Shown here: positions 47,142-56,814 of the stretch, one piece after another
Layout of the letters: every line of letters starts with the position of its first letter
Numbering within the stretch: position 1 is the stretch's first letter
NCBI GenBank assembly: GCA_900545715.1
Contig: URAJ01000008.1
Coordinates: forward strand, 1-64,000
Origin: an uncultured Opitutales bacterium
Lineage (GTDB): Bacteria > Verrucomicrobiota > Verrucomicrobiia > Opitutales > Intestinicryptomonadaceae
Length of the DNA stretch: 64,000 bases
Direction: 5' to 3'
Made by a program: the position numbers and the translations under genes
Notes under the pieces: model-generated
What the model was told of the DNA's origin: nothing
What the model saw: only the letters and a program-made list of their open reading frames with translations
Database searches by the model: none

Positions 47142-47157
47142 TGGCACATTATCTGCT
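47142..47157 (+). promoter_or_regulatory. Sigma-54 (-24/-12) promoter of gltBD
   Basis: TGGCACATTATCTGCT: TGGCAC and TGC at exactly the same spacing as in the glnN promoter. Predicted transcription start near 47168, 20 nt before the gltB ATG. A palindrome TGTAATATTACA (47126-47137) lies just upstream. Confidence 0.85.
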
Positions 47158-47187
47158 TAAAAGATAAAGCAACAACATTACTAAATT

Positions 47188-50100
47188 ATGCAGGAAAATC
47201 GTACAACCAACTCTTACTTCCCGCGCCCGCAGGGAATGTATAATTCAATAAACGAACACGACGCTTGCGGAGTGGGACTTGTAGCCGACATTAACGCCGT
47301 CCGCAAACACGAAATAGTGGAGAACGGCATAAAAGTACTGGAACGCCTAATGCATAGAGGCGCGGTGGGCGGAGACTCTCAAACCGGCGACGGTGCGGGC
47401 ATAATGACCCAAATACCCCATGAGTTCTTCAAGGCTATTGTAAAGAATTTGCCTGAGCGCGGCAAATATGGCGTAGGCATGGTTTTTCTACCGCGCGACA
47501 AAAATGTAGCGGAAGAGTGCAAGCGCATTATAGAGGCGGACACCGCAGCCGAAAACTTAAAGATTTTTGCATGGAGGGAAGTCCCGGTAAATATGGACGC
47601 CATTGGCGGCATGGCACTCGAATCCTGCCCGAAAATTGAACAATTTTTCGTAGAAGGCGCAGGTGATAAAAATGAGACCGACTTTGAGCGCGCCCTCTAT
47701 ATCCTCCGCCGCAGAATAGAAAAAGACGTTGACGCAAAGACTGCTGCCGGCGACACTTTTTATATTTGCACCCTCTCTTGCAGGACTATCGTCTATAAGG
47801 GCCTTTTAAACGCTCCGCAGCTTCGCAAATTCTTCCCGGATCTCGCCGACGAGAATTTTAAGAGCGCAATAGCCCTCGTCCACCAAAGGTACAGTACCAA
47901 CACTTTCCCGACTTGGCAGTTGGCACAGCCGTTCCGCTACCTTGCTCACAACGGCGAAATTAACACGCTGAGGGGAAATCTGAACCAGATGCGCTCGCGC
48001 GAGGACCACTTCTGCTCGCCGCTATTTGGCGACGACATCAAAAAAATTCTCCCAGTAATCCGCGAAGGGCAGAGCGACTCCGCATGCTTGGACAACGCTG
48101 TCGAATTGTACACCTCCGCGGGGCGGAGCCTCCCGCATACGATGCTAATGCTCGTGCCGCAGGCTTGGGGCAGAAATTTTTATGTGAGCAAAGACATACA
48201 GGGGTTCTTTGAATACCACTCCGGATTGTCGGAACCGTGGGACGGCCCGGCGGCGCTCGCATTCACCGACGGCGTGAACGCCGGAGCCCTTTTGGACCGC
48301 AACGGTTTGCGCCCTGCGCGCTTTACGCTCACAAAGAGCGGAAAATTTGTGCTCGCATCGGAAACTGGCGTTCTTGACATTCCGCCGTCGGAAGTGGTAA
48401 TGCGCGGCAGGCTCGGCGCGGGCGAGATGATATACCTCGACCTCAACAAGCACCGCATACTTTTCGACAAGGAAATAAAGACTCTCGTTGCCCGCGGAAA
48501 GCCGTATCGCAGGTGGGTGGACGCAAACCGCATAACTCTAAGCGGAATATTTGAATCTGTACCCGAGCCGATTATCGGAGAAAACATCGTCCAGCGCCAA
48601 AAGCTTTTCGGCTACACGGCCGAGGATCTCGACCTTATTTTGCGCCCGATGGCGGAGAAGGGGGCCGAACCGATAGGCTCGATGGGAAACGACGCGGCAC
48701 TCGCAGTGCTCTCCGAGAAGCCCCAGCTGCTTTACGACTACTTTAAGCAGCTCTTTGCACAGGTCACGAATCCTCCGATTGACCCGATCCGCGAAGAGCT
48801 TGTCATGAGTCTTATGACATACATCGGCAACCAGGGCAACACACTTATCGAACTGCCCGAGCACGCGCACTTGTTAAAACTCCCGCACCCGATTCTCGCC
48901 AACCGCGACGTCGCTTGCATATTGTCCTCCAAAGTTGAAAACTTCCAGGCGGAGAGAATACCGGCAGAGTTCTCGGCGGCGGGCGGCGAAAAGGCGCTTC
49001 GCGAGTCGCTCGAAAAGCTGTCCGACGCGGCTGAAAATGCCGTGAGAAACGGAAAGAGCGTTATAATTATAAGCGATAAAAACTTGTCTTACGGGCATGC
49101 CCCGATACCGATGTTGCTTGCTGTTGCGGCGGTAAACCGCAGGCTCGTTGACAAGCGCTTGAGAACAAGCGCCGGGATAATTGCCGAAACCGGCGAAGCG
49201 CGCGAAGTGGCGCACTTCTGCCTGTTGCTCGGCTACGGGGCCACGGCAATCAACCCCTATTTGGCGATAGAGACTGTCGCAAATATGGTCGAAAACGGAC
49301 AAGTGACGGGCGTTGATGCGGCCGTTGCGGTTGCTAACTACATCAAGGCGGTCTGCAAGGGGATTTTGAAGGTTATGTCAAAAATGGGCATTTCCACCTT
49401 GCGCAGCTATCGCCAAGCGCAGGTATTTGAGGCGGTTGGGCTCGGAAAGGAGCTTGTCGATGCATATTTTGCGCCTACCGCTTCCCGCGTGGGCGGAATA
49501 GGTTTGACAGAAATCGCCGCCGAAACGCTCGAGCGCTACGGCAATGCGCACTACCCGAAGCCGAATTTTGAAAATTCGCTCGAAAATATCGGCAAGTACA
49601 AGTTTAGGCGCGACGGCGAGCACCACTTGTGGACTCCCACAACGATAACGCTCTTGCAGCGCGCTGTGCGCGAAAACGACGTATCAAAATACCGCGAATA
49701 CGCCGAGTTCATAAACAATCAGGCGCGCCACTTGTGCACTTTGCGCGGGCTATTCAAATTCAAGCCCACAAAGCCAGTTCCGATAGACGAAGTTGAAAGC
49801 GTGGATTCCATCGTCCACAGGTTCGTCACCGGCGCTATGAGCTTCGGCTCGATAAGCCCCGAGGCGCACGAGACTATTGCGCTCGCCATGAACAGGCTCG
49901 GCGGAATGAGCAATTCAGGCGAGGGCGGCGAAGACCCGGCGCGCTACAAGGGCATCGGCACGTACGACAACAAGGCAAGCGCCATCAAGCAGGTCGCGAG
50001 CGGCAGATTCGGCGTCACTGCCGAGTACCTTATAAATGCCCGCGAATTGCAGATTAAGATAGCCCAGGGCGCAAAGCCTGGCGAGGGCGGACAGCTGCCA

Positions 50101-51720
50101 GGCCACAAGGTGAACGAGATAATCGCACGCGTGCGCCACGCCACTCCGGGCGTCAGCCTTATTTCTCCGCCGCCGCACCACGACATTTATTCAATCGAAG
50201 ACCTCGCACAGCTTATATACGACTTGCGCAACGCAAACGAAAACGCGCGCGTATCCGTAAAGCTCGTCTCGGAGGTAGGCGTTGGAACGGTAGCTGCGGG
50301 CGTTGCAAAGGGCAAGGCGGACGTCGTGCTCATTAGCGGCCACGACGGCGGCACGGGCGCTTCGCCGCTCACGAGCATAAAGCATGCGGGGCTTCCGTGG
50401 GAACTCGGGCTTGCGGAGGTTCAGCATACTCTCCGCCTAAACAGGCTGCGCGACAAAATCCGCGTGCAGGTTGACGGACAGCTGAAAACCGGCAGAGACG
50501 TCGTAATAGGCGCGCTCCTCGGAGCCGAGGAATTCGGCTTTGCGACGACAATTCTCGTAACGCTCGGCTGCGTTATGATTCGCAAGTGCCACGAAAATTC
50601 CTGCCCGGTTGGAGTCGCGACCCAGGATCCCCGCTTGAGAAAGTGCTTTAAGGGAAAGCCGGAACACATTGAAAACTTCTTGAGATTTGTGGCGGGCGAA
50701 GTTCGGGAAATACTTGCGCGGCTTGGCCTGCGCTCGATAGACGAGGCGGTCGGACGCAGCGATTTGCTCGAAACGAACGATGCCATAAACTTCTGGAAGT
50801 CCAAGAACCTCGACTTCTCCAAGATATTTGAGGTTGTCGGCGACGAATCCCTCCCGCGCAAGAGCGCAGGTTTGGCTCCGCGCGAGCTGAAGCAGTCCTA
50901 CGACAAGAAGCTCATAAAGCTCGGCGGCGAGAATGTCGAATCCGGAAAGCCGGCTGAAATAAGCATGGAAATAAAGAATTCCGACAGGAGTGTCGGCGCA
51001 ATGTTAAGCTCGATGGTTGCCAAAAAGTACGGCAATGCGGGGCTCCCGGAGGATACGATAAAGGTGAACTTCAAGGGAGTCGCAGGGCAGAGCTTCGGCG
51101 CATTCTTGGCTGCAGGGCTTACATTCAACCTCGAAGGCGAGGCAAACGACTATGTTGGCAAGGGGCTTTCGGGCGGCAAAATAATAGTCAGGCTCTCGCC
51201 CGACTGCCCGATTGAAAGCAGCTCAAATTGGATAGCCGGCAACGTCATAGGCTACGGCGCGACCGGCGGAAAAATATTCCTAAACGGCAAGGCTGGCGAG
51301 CGCTTCGCAATCCGCAACAGCGGCGCGACTCTCGTGGCCGAAGGTATAGGCGACCACTGCTGCGAATACATGACCGGCGGAAGAGTCGTAATACTCGGGC
51401 CGACCGGCTTTAACTTCGGCGCCGGCATGACGGGCGGTTTCGCCTATGTGCTGGACGAAACTGGAAACTTCGATATGAGGTGCAATCTCAGTTCGATAGA
51501 CCTCGAAACGATAGCAGAAGGCTCCGAAGACGGAAATGAATTGAAAGGGCTCATTGAAGAATTCTACGAGGCTACTTCGAGTACACGCGCACGCGAGATA
51601 CTCGATGATTGGGAAAATATGTTGCCGAAATTCGTAAAGGTATTCCCGGTGGAATATAAGAAGGCTCTCGGCAGGATGCACAGCGGAGACTCCCATGAAG
51701 CCGGAAAGGAGACGGTGTAA
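47188..51720 (+). CDS. gltB: Glutamate synthase large subunit
   Basis: 1510 residues. Transfers the amide nitrogen of glutamine to 2-oxoglutarate. The N-terminal class II amidotransferase domain begins near HDACGVGLVAD, with the Cys released as nucleophile after removal of about 26 residues. The central domain and FMN-binding barrel follow (GAMSFGSIS, SGHDGGTGASP), then the 3Fe-4S motif CVMIRKCHENSCPVG near residue 1130 and the C-terminal GXGXG beta-helix domain. With gltD next, this is the NADPH-type enzyme. The ATG at 47188 fits the predicted sigma-54 start point. Confidence 0.98.
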   Translation: MQENRTTNSYFPRPQGMYNSINEHDACGVGLVADINAVRKHEIVENGIKVLERLMHRGAVGGDSQTGDGAGIMTQIPHEFFKAIVKNLPERGKYGVGMVFLPRDKNVAEECKRIIEADTAAENLKIFAWREVPVNMDAIGGMALESCPKIEQFFVEGAGDKNETDFERALYILRRRIEKDVDAKTAAGDTFYICTLSCRTIVYKGLLNAPQLRKFFPDLADENFKSAIALVHQRYSTNTFPTWQLAQPFRYLAHNGEINTLRGNLNQMRSREDHFCSPLFGDDIKKILPVIREGQSDSACLDNAVELYTSAGRSLPHTMLMLVPQAWGRNFYVSKDIQGFFEYHSGLSEPWDGPAALAFTDGVNAGALLDRNGLRPARFTLTKSGKFVLASETGVLDIPPSEVVMRGRLGAGEMIYLDLNKHRILFDKEIKTLVARGKPYRRWVDANRITLSGIFESVPEPIIGENIVQRQKLFGYTAEDLDLILRPMAEKGAEPIGSMGNDAALAVLSEKPQLLYDYFKQLFAQVTNPPIDPIREELVMSLMTYIGNQGNTLIELPEHAHLLKLPHPILANRDVACILSSKVENFQAERIPAEFSAAGGEKALRESLEKLSDAAENAVRNGKSVIIISDKNLSYGHAPIPMLLAVAAVNRRLVDKRLRTSAGIIAETGEAREVAHFCLLLGYGATAINPYLAIETVANMVENGQVTGVDAAVAVANYIKAVCKGILKVMSKMGISTLRSYRQAQVFEAVGLGKELVDAYFAPTASRVGGIGLTEIAAETLERYGNAHYPKPNFENSLENIGKYKFRRDGEHHLWTPTTITLLQRAVRENDVSKYREYAEFINNQARHLCTLRGLFKFKPTKPVPIDEVESVDSIVHRFVTGAMSFGSISPEAHETIALAMNRLGGMSNSGEGGEDPARYKGIGTYDNKASAIKQVASGRFGVTAEYLINARELQIKIAQGAKPGEGGQLPGHKVNEIIARVRHATPGVSLISPPPHHDIYSIEDLAQLIYDLRNANENARVSVKLVSEVGVGTVAAGVAKGKADVVLISGHDGGTGASPLTSIKHAGLPWELGLAEVQHTLRLNRLRDKIRVQVDGQLKTGRDVVIGALLGAEEFGFATTILVTLGCVMIRKCHENSCPVGVATQDPRLRKCFKGKPEHIENFLRFVAGEVREILARLGLRSIDEAVGRSDLLETNDAINFWKSKNLDFSKIFEVVGDESLPRKSAGLAPRELKQSYDKKLIKLGGENVESGKPAEISMEIKNSDRSVGAMLSSMVAKKYGNAGLPEDTIKVNFKGVAGQSFGAFLAAGLTFNLEGEANDYVGKGLSGGKIIVRLSPDCPIESSSNWIAGNVIGYGATGGKIFLNGKAGERFAIRNSGATLVAEGIGDHCCEYMTGGRVVILGPTGFNFGAGMTGGFAYVLDETGNFDMRCNLSSIDLETIAEGSEDGNELKGLIEEFYEATSSTRAREILDDWENMLPKFVKVFPVEYKKALGRMHSGDSHEAGKETV

Positions 51721-51721
51721 T

Positions 51722-53149
51722 ATGGCTATAAACTTCCTGGATATTAAGCGCTCAAAGTGCGCGTACAGGGCGGATAGAACGGGCGATTACGACGAAGTCG
51801 AAATTCGTCCGACTACCGCGGAGGTCGCGGAGCAGGCTCGCAGATGCATAAACTGCGGAATACCGTTCTGTCATGGTTCTGGGTGCCCGCTCGGCAACAA
51901 TATCCCAGATTTCAACGCCGCAGTGAGGGAAAACCGCCTGCGCGACGCCTACTACATTCTCGCGCAGACCTCGCCGTTCCCGGAATTTACCGCGCGCGTG
52001 TGCCCGGCTCTCTGTGAGGCTTCATGCACGGCGGGCCTTCCGTCGGATCCCGTGGCTATAAAGCAGATAGAATACGAAATAATAGAAAACGCATTCAAGC
52101 GCGGGTATGTCGAGCCTTTCAAGCCGCGCTTTTACACCGGAAAGCGCATTGCGGTTGTAGGTTCAGGCCCAGCCGGTTTGTCTGCCGCTGATGCCCTCGC
52201 CAAAAAGGGCCACGAAGTTGTAGTATTTGAAAAAAATTCCAATTTCGGCGGTTTGCTAAGGTACGGAATCCCCGACTTTAAACTTAAAAAAAGCGTCGTA
52301 GAGCGCAGAATAGACATACTGTCGTCTTCGGGAGTGACGTTTGAAGGCGGAGTGGAGATAGGAACGGATATTTCCGCAAAATATTTGAAGAGAAAATTCG
52401 ACGCCGTGTGCCTCTGCCTCGGAACGGCAGTTCCGCGCGGGCTTTCCGACAATGTGGAGGGCAAGGGCGCGCGGGGCGTGTTTTTCGCACTCGATTTTCT
52501 CGGTTCGCAAAACCGCGCAATATCGGGCGAATCGCCTAACCTCGAAATTTCGGCGAAAGGCAAAAAAGTGCTTGTCGTCGGAGGCGGAGATACAGGCTCG
52601 GACTGTGTCGGCACTGCGATACGCCAAGGGGCAAAGTCGGTCGTGCAGGTGGAGATAATGCCAGAGCCGCCCGCCCAGAGACATCCGTCGACGCCATGGC
52701 CGATGTGGCCGTATATGTTGCGCACATCAAGCAGCCACCTTGAGGGTTGCGAAAGGCTTTGGGCTGTCAACGTCAAATCCATAGAGGTAAAGGGCGGATT
52801 TGCAAAATCGGCGACGCTCGCGCGCTGCGAGTGGACTTTCGACGCCTCCGGCCGCCCGCGTTCCTTTACCGAGCGGAAGGGTGAAGACTTCAAGATAGAC
52901 GCCGATTTAATTTTGTTAAGTATGGGCTTTACAGGCGTCCCCAAAAATGGAATTGTTGAAGAATTGGGGATACTTTTGAATTCTCGGTCTATGGTTGCCG
53001 TAGATCCATCTATGCTCACAAATTCGGACGCGGTTTTTGCCGCGGGCGACTGCATATCGGGGCCGTCTCTTGTGGTGCGCGCCATGGCTTCGGGAATAGC
53101 TGTGTCCGAAAAAATACACAACTATTTAACTAATACAGCAAAGCGCTAA
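51722..53149 (+). CDS. gltD: Glutamate synthase small subunit
   Basis: 475 residues. Supplies electrons from NADPH via FAD and two 4Fe-4S clusters. The N-terminal Cys motifs CINCGIPFCHGSGCPLGN and CPALCEASC bind the clusters; VVGSGPAGLSAADALA is the FAD motif and VVGGGDTGSDC the NADPH motif. The start at 51722 has GGAG upstream and follows the gltB stop by 1 bp. Cotranscribed with gltB and the activator gene 9 bp downstream. Confidence 0.97.
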   Translation: MAINFLDIKRSKCAYRADRTGDYDEVEIRPTTAEVAEQARRCINCGIPFCHGSGCPLGNNIPDFNAAVRENRLRDAYYILAQTSPFPEFTARVCPALCEASCTAGLPSDPVAIKQIEYEIIENAFKRGYVEPFKPRFYTGKRIAVVGSGPAGLSAADALAKKGHEVVVFEKNSNFGGLLRYGIPDFKLKKSVVERRIDILSSSGVTFEGGVEIGTDISAKYLKRKFDAVCLCLGTAVPRGLSDNVEGKGARGVFFALDFLGSQNRAISGESPNLEISAKGKKVLVVGGGDTGSDCVGTAIRQGAKSVVQVEIMPEPPAQRHPSTPWPMWPYMLRTSSSHLEGCERLWAVNVKSIEVKGGFAKSATLARCEWTFDASGRPRSFTERKGEDFKIDADLILLSMGFTGVPKNGIVEELGILLNSRSMVAVDPSMLTNSDAVFAAGDCISGPSLVVRAMASGIAVSEKIHNYLTNTAKR

Positions 53150-53158
53150 AAATAAAAA

Positions 53159-54691
53159 ATGAGCCTTCACGTAGAAGTCGCCGTATTAAATAAAATAAGT
53201 CATCTTGTAGCCAGAAGAACTTCCGTTCAGGAAATGCTCTCGGAAGTCCTTAAAATACTCCATGTGGAAATGGGGCTTTTAAGGGGAACTGTCACCTTGC
53301 GCGAAGGCGACGTTCTCGTAATAGAGGCTTCCGAAGGGCTGAGCCGCTCGGAAATAGACAGGGGCTTGTACCGCGTCGGCGAAGGCATAACGGGCACGGT
53401 TGTTTCGCAGGGTAAGGGAAGGATAATCCCGGATATCTCAAAAGAAAAGGGATTCTTAAACCGCACAAAAGCGCGCGACAACCAAAAGGGAGTAGCTTTC
53501 ATATGCGTTCCGATTATCTATAAAGACGACGTTATCGGCACTCTAAGCATAGACCGCAAGGTCGAGCCCGATACCGACTTGAAGGCCGACTACCACCTCC
53601 TCGACACAATCGCGACAATCGTGGCCGACGCTATATACGCCGCTTACTCCGAGCATGAAGAGCGTGAAAAGCTTTTGAGCGAAAGCCGCGCCTTGAAACT
53701 CGAACTCGAAAACAAATTGCGCCCCGAGGAAATAATTGGGAATTGTAGCAACATGAAAAAAGTCTATGCGATGATTTCAAAGGTTGCCGCATCAAACGCA
53801 ACTGTCCTCATTCGCGGGGAGTCGGGCACGGGTAAGGAATTGGTTGCAAAATCCATACAGAAGCACTCAACGAGGGCCGACAAGCCCTTTATTGCGGTAA
53901 ACTGCGCCGCAATCCCTGAGGGACTCATAGAAAGCGAACTTTTCGGGCATGAAAAAGGGTCGTTCACGGGGGCGGTAAACCGCAAAATAGGTCTTGCGGA
54001 GCTCGCGGATACCGGAACGCTTTTCCTCGATGAAATTGGCGATGTATCGCTTCCTATGCAGTTAAAACTTCTGCGATTTATACAAGAGCACACATTTTAC
54101 CGCGTAGGCGGCAGCAACGAGAGAAAAGTTGACGTCCGCATTATTGCGGCGACCAGTAGAAATCTCGAAGATATGATTGCCAAGGGGGCGTTTAGGGAGG
54201 ACCTTTATTACCGCCTCAACGTTTTCCCGATTTATATGCCGGCATTGCGCAACAGAAAGAGCGACATTGTGCTTCTTGCGGAATATTTTTTAAAGAAGTA
54301 CAATGCAATTCACGGCAAGTCCGTGGCCCGCATTACGACGCCCGCAATAAATATGATGAGCACCTACTATTGGCCGGGAAATGTGCGCGAGCTTGAAAAT
54401 TGCATTGAATACGCCGTATTGAATACCTCAGACAACGTAATAAGCGGCTATAATCTTCCGCCTTCACTTCAAACCGCAGAGGCGACGTATTCATCGTTGG
54501 TTCCGAATACGCCTGAGGAGGGCGGGGACTATGAATCGTTAGTATCATCATTTGAAAAGGAGCTGATTGTTGAAGCTCTCAAACTGAAAAAGGGGAATGC
54601 GAGCGCCGCTGCCAAGCATTTGGGAACGACCCAGCGCGTCGTCTTATACAAGATAAAAAAGCTCGGTATAGATACGAGCTTATATAAATAG
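53159..54691 (+). CDS. NifA-like sigma-54-dependent transcriptional activator
   Basis: 510 residues. N-terminal GAF domain (about 15-160), a short coiled linker, AAA+ domain with Walker A GESGTGKE (220-227), the sigma-54 contact loop as GSFTGA (267-272, usual form GAFTGA), Walker B LFLDEIGD (288-295), and a C-terminal Fis-type helix-turn-helix ([23 protein letters not shown]). There is no response-regulator receiver domain, so control is probably through the GAF domain. The domain order is that of NifA, but no nif genes are present. Position as third gene of the gltBD operon suggests that it activates glnN and gltBD and itself. Confidence 0.93.
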   Translation: MSLHVEVAVLNKISHLVARRTSVQEMLSEVLKILHVEMGLLRGTVTLREGDVLVIEASEGLSRSEIDRGLYRVGEGITGTVVSQGKGRIIPDISKEKGFLNRTKARDNQKGVAFICVPIIYKDDVIGTLSIDRKVEPDTDLKADYHLLDTIATIVADAIYAAYSEHEEREKLLSESRALKLELENKLRPEEIIGNCSNMKKVYAMISKVAASNATVLIRGESGTGKELVAKSIQKHSTRADKPFIAVNCAAIPEGLIESELFGHEKGSFTGAVNRKIGLAELADTGTLFLDEIGDVSLPMQLKLLRFIQEHTFYRVGGSNERKVDVRIIAATSRNLEDMIAKGAFREDLYYRLNVFPIYMPALRNRKSDIVLLAEYFLKKYNAIHGKSVARITTPAINMMSTYYWPGNVRELENCIEYAVLNTSDNVISGYNLPPSLQTAEATYSSLVPNTPEEGGDYESLVSSFEKELIVEALKLKKGNASAAAKHLGTTQRVVLYKIKKLGIDTSLYK

Positions 54692-55292
54692 CCTTGGCGC
54701 TCTCGGCGGCGCGGCTTTAAAAATTTTTCTTTGCCCGGCAAATAATGTAAAGCGCAAAATGTAGTACATTTGAGAGCTCGGATTATTGCGGAGGCCGAAA
54801 AAAAACTGCTCCTGTCAATTCTGTGCGATTCTTTTGCGCAATATGTAGGTGGCGTTTTTATAAATTTTTCGGTTGCAAAATTGTGCAATGCAGGCGCGAT
54901 GTGGAAGGGCGCGGGGGCGCATTTTACCCTCGATTTTTTAGGTTCGCAAAATCTGCCCAATGCTATTTTGCAACGCGCTTTAAGTTCGCATAAAAACAGC
55001 GTCCCGTTATGAAAGACCGCGCTTGTCAGATAGAGAACTATACTTGTGCAGGAAATATTAGAGCGTAAAAAGTAAGTCCGCCCGATAGAAAAACGCGCTT
55101 TTGAGGGAAAAGGCATTTCCAAATAAAAAATCGTGCCCGACAGAGAGAAAAAGCGCACTTTATAGTGCCGCCTAATTTTTAGAGAATTTTAGACATATGC
55201 AACAAAGCGCGATGCTTTTAGGGATTTTTAATTAAAATCAAAGCAGTTGGCGTCACGGATTGCGGGAAACGCCGTCGCGCGCCTTTTTAAGG
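54692..55292. other. Spacer between convergent genes
   Basis: About 600 bp. Contains the second copy (54797-54820) of the 24-nt sequence also found at 44285, and recurring short pieces such as GATAGAAAAACGCGC and GACAGAGAGAAAAAGCGC. A 209-codon minus-strand frame (54529-55158) overlaps the activator gene and lacks any protein signature. No clear terminator. Confidence 0.55.
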
Positions 55293-56609
55293 CTATTTTT
55301 GCTTGCCAAATACCCTTTCTGCAAAATTGAGGTATTGCTCCCAATCGTACGTAGTCATGTTGTGGACTCCGTCCCTTAGATGGTAGCCGATATTGTCGCC
55401 TATAAAAGGCTTTTCTATTTCAAGGCACTCCATTGTGGGAAGTTTTTTTGCGCCGTAGAGCTTGTATATTTTAGATGCTTCCACAAGACCCATAAGCTCG
55501 CCCTTCGGGTCTGCCCAAAAATCTTTGCTTGCGCTTGCAACATATAGGGCGCGGGGCGCGACGCAGGCGAGGAGCTGGTGTTGGTCGATTGGCAGTTCCC
55601 CTTCGTTGTCTTGGTATTTATTCAGATTTTTTGAAAACCAAAACGGGAATAGGGTAGTAATATGTTTTACAGATTCTCCGAATCTCCTGCGAGAAATTGC
55701 GGCCCCCATGTGGCCGGGATTGTTTGCCAGCACCATCGCAAAGCGCTTGTCGTAGGCGGCTGTGAGAATGGATGTCCTGCCGAGCCTCGAATGGCCTGTG
55801 ACGGCTACTTTGCCGGAGTCTATCTCTTTCAAGCTTTCGAGCAAATCGAGAACCCTCGAGTTCCCCCATGCCCACGCGACGGTAGCGGGCCCGTCGGAAA
55901 ATCCGGATTTTTCGTCAAACATTTCGTATATGCTGCCGTCCCTTCCGGAGACTTTTTCCTTGTCAGGGTATATTTCGCAATAGTACCAGCAAGCAACGGC
56001 AAAGCCGCGCTTCACAATTTTCTCTATCGGCCAGCGAGATGAAAGCTTTCCGCGCTGTGAGTCGTCCGACTTATGGTTGGTGATTTTTAGCGTCGGGTAG
56101 TCGGCATTTCTCATCCAGCATGTGGGCAGAAAAATTTGCTTTTCGCCGGTCACAGTATGGTTTCCGCAAAAATTCGGGCAGACGATAGCGGGCGCCGGGC
56201 GCTCCGATTTTGGTATGTATAAAAGCACACCGAACGAGTGCACGCCGGCGCTGTCTGCCATTTTTATTTTATATTGCCTTCTAAGCGCAATCCCGCCGAG
56301 GGCGTCGTCAGAGGATTCAAGAAGCTCAAACTCCATTTTTGCCGGGCGCGGGGGCATTGCGCCGTACATCTGGCTTTCAAGCTGTTCTATTACATAGGGC
56401 CTTGCGCAAAATTCCCATTGCAGAGGGGTCTCAATCCGCCCTTTCTCTCCGGGCAGCTCGAGTATGTCCGGCAGGGGAAACAGGTTTGTCTTTGATTCGT
56501 CGTAATTCTCCCCGCGGTGCCCGACAAGTTTTGGTGGCGTTATTACGTTGCCTGCGCAAAATAATATGAGCGGAAAGACGGAGGCGGCGAGAATTAACAG
56601 TTTTTTCAT
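55293..56609 (-). CDS. Exported CE15-like (glucuronoyl esterase-type) alpha/beta hydrolase
   Basis: 438 residues with a signal peptide (ILAASVFPLILFCAG). The nucleophile elbow is TGHSRLGR (Ser274), and DGVHNMT near the C-terminus gives the catalytic His416. GHSRLG differs from the GCSRxG of classical glucuronoyl esterases, but the surrounding sequence (NNPGHMGAA, IDQHQLLACVAPRALYVASASKDFWADP) is typical of the CE15 and related family. Such enzymes cut ester links between lignin alcohols and glucuronoxylan, or act on other uronate esters. Monocistronic. Confidence 0.82.
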   Translation of the reverse strand: MKKLLILAASVFPLILFCAGNVITPPKLVGHRGENYDESKTNLFPLPDILELPGEKGRIETPLQWEFCARPYVIEQLESQMYGAMPPRPAKMEFELLESSDDALGGIALRRQYKIKMADSAGVHSFGVLLYIPKSERPAPAIVCPNFCGNHTVTGEKQIFLPTCWMRNADYPTLKITNHKSDDSQRGKLSSRWPIEKIVKRGFAVACWYYCEIYPDKEKVSGRDGSIYEMFDEKSGFSDGPATVAWAWGNSRVLDLLESLKEIDSGKVAVTGHSRLGRTSILTAAYDKRFAMVLANNPGHMGAAISRRRFGESVKHITTLFPFWFSKNLNKYQDNEGELPIDQHQLLACVAPRALYVASASKDFWADPKGELMGLVEASKIYKLYGAKKLPTMECLEIEKPFIGDNIGYHLRDGVHNMTTYDWEQYLNFAERVFGKQK

Positions 56610-56744
56610 TTTAGTATAAAAGATTTACGATTGAACATCAAACGTTTGAGATGCTTTTCTTATCTAAAATTACCGCTTTGCCTCGTCAAGCCGATTGTTT
56701 CAGCAACGCAGATTTTTAAGCGCGGCAATATGTATCGGCACAAA

Positions 56745-56800
56745 AAAAGCGGCGGACCCTTTATGCGTTTCCATGGTGGAATTGCAAGGCCGCCGCTTTT
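56745..56800 (-). terminator. Terminator of gpmI with a long loop
   Basis: AAAAGCGGCGG and CCGCCGCTTTT form an 11-bp stem around a 34-nt loop. On the minus strand the T-run continues past the stem. It lies 15 bp beyond the gpmI stop. Confidence 0.8.
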
Positions 56801-56814
56801 TAATGCTATTTGCG

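Noticed and set aside
52132-53121. 329-codon open frame on the minus strand inside gltD
   Set aside because: Fully antisense to a gene with intact FAD and NADPH motifs; the product has no recognisable domain.
53159-54691. NifA-like activator as a sign of nitrogen fixation
   Set aside because: No nif structural or cofactor genes in the window; context is GS/GOGAT.
54529-55158. 209-codon minus-strand frame after the activator gene
   Set aside because: Overlaps the 3' end of the activator gene; composition is that of translated spacer and no motif is present.
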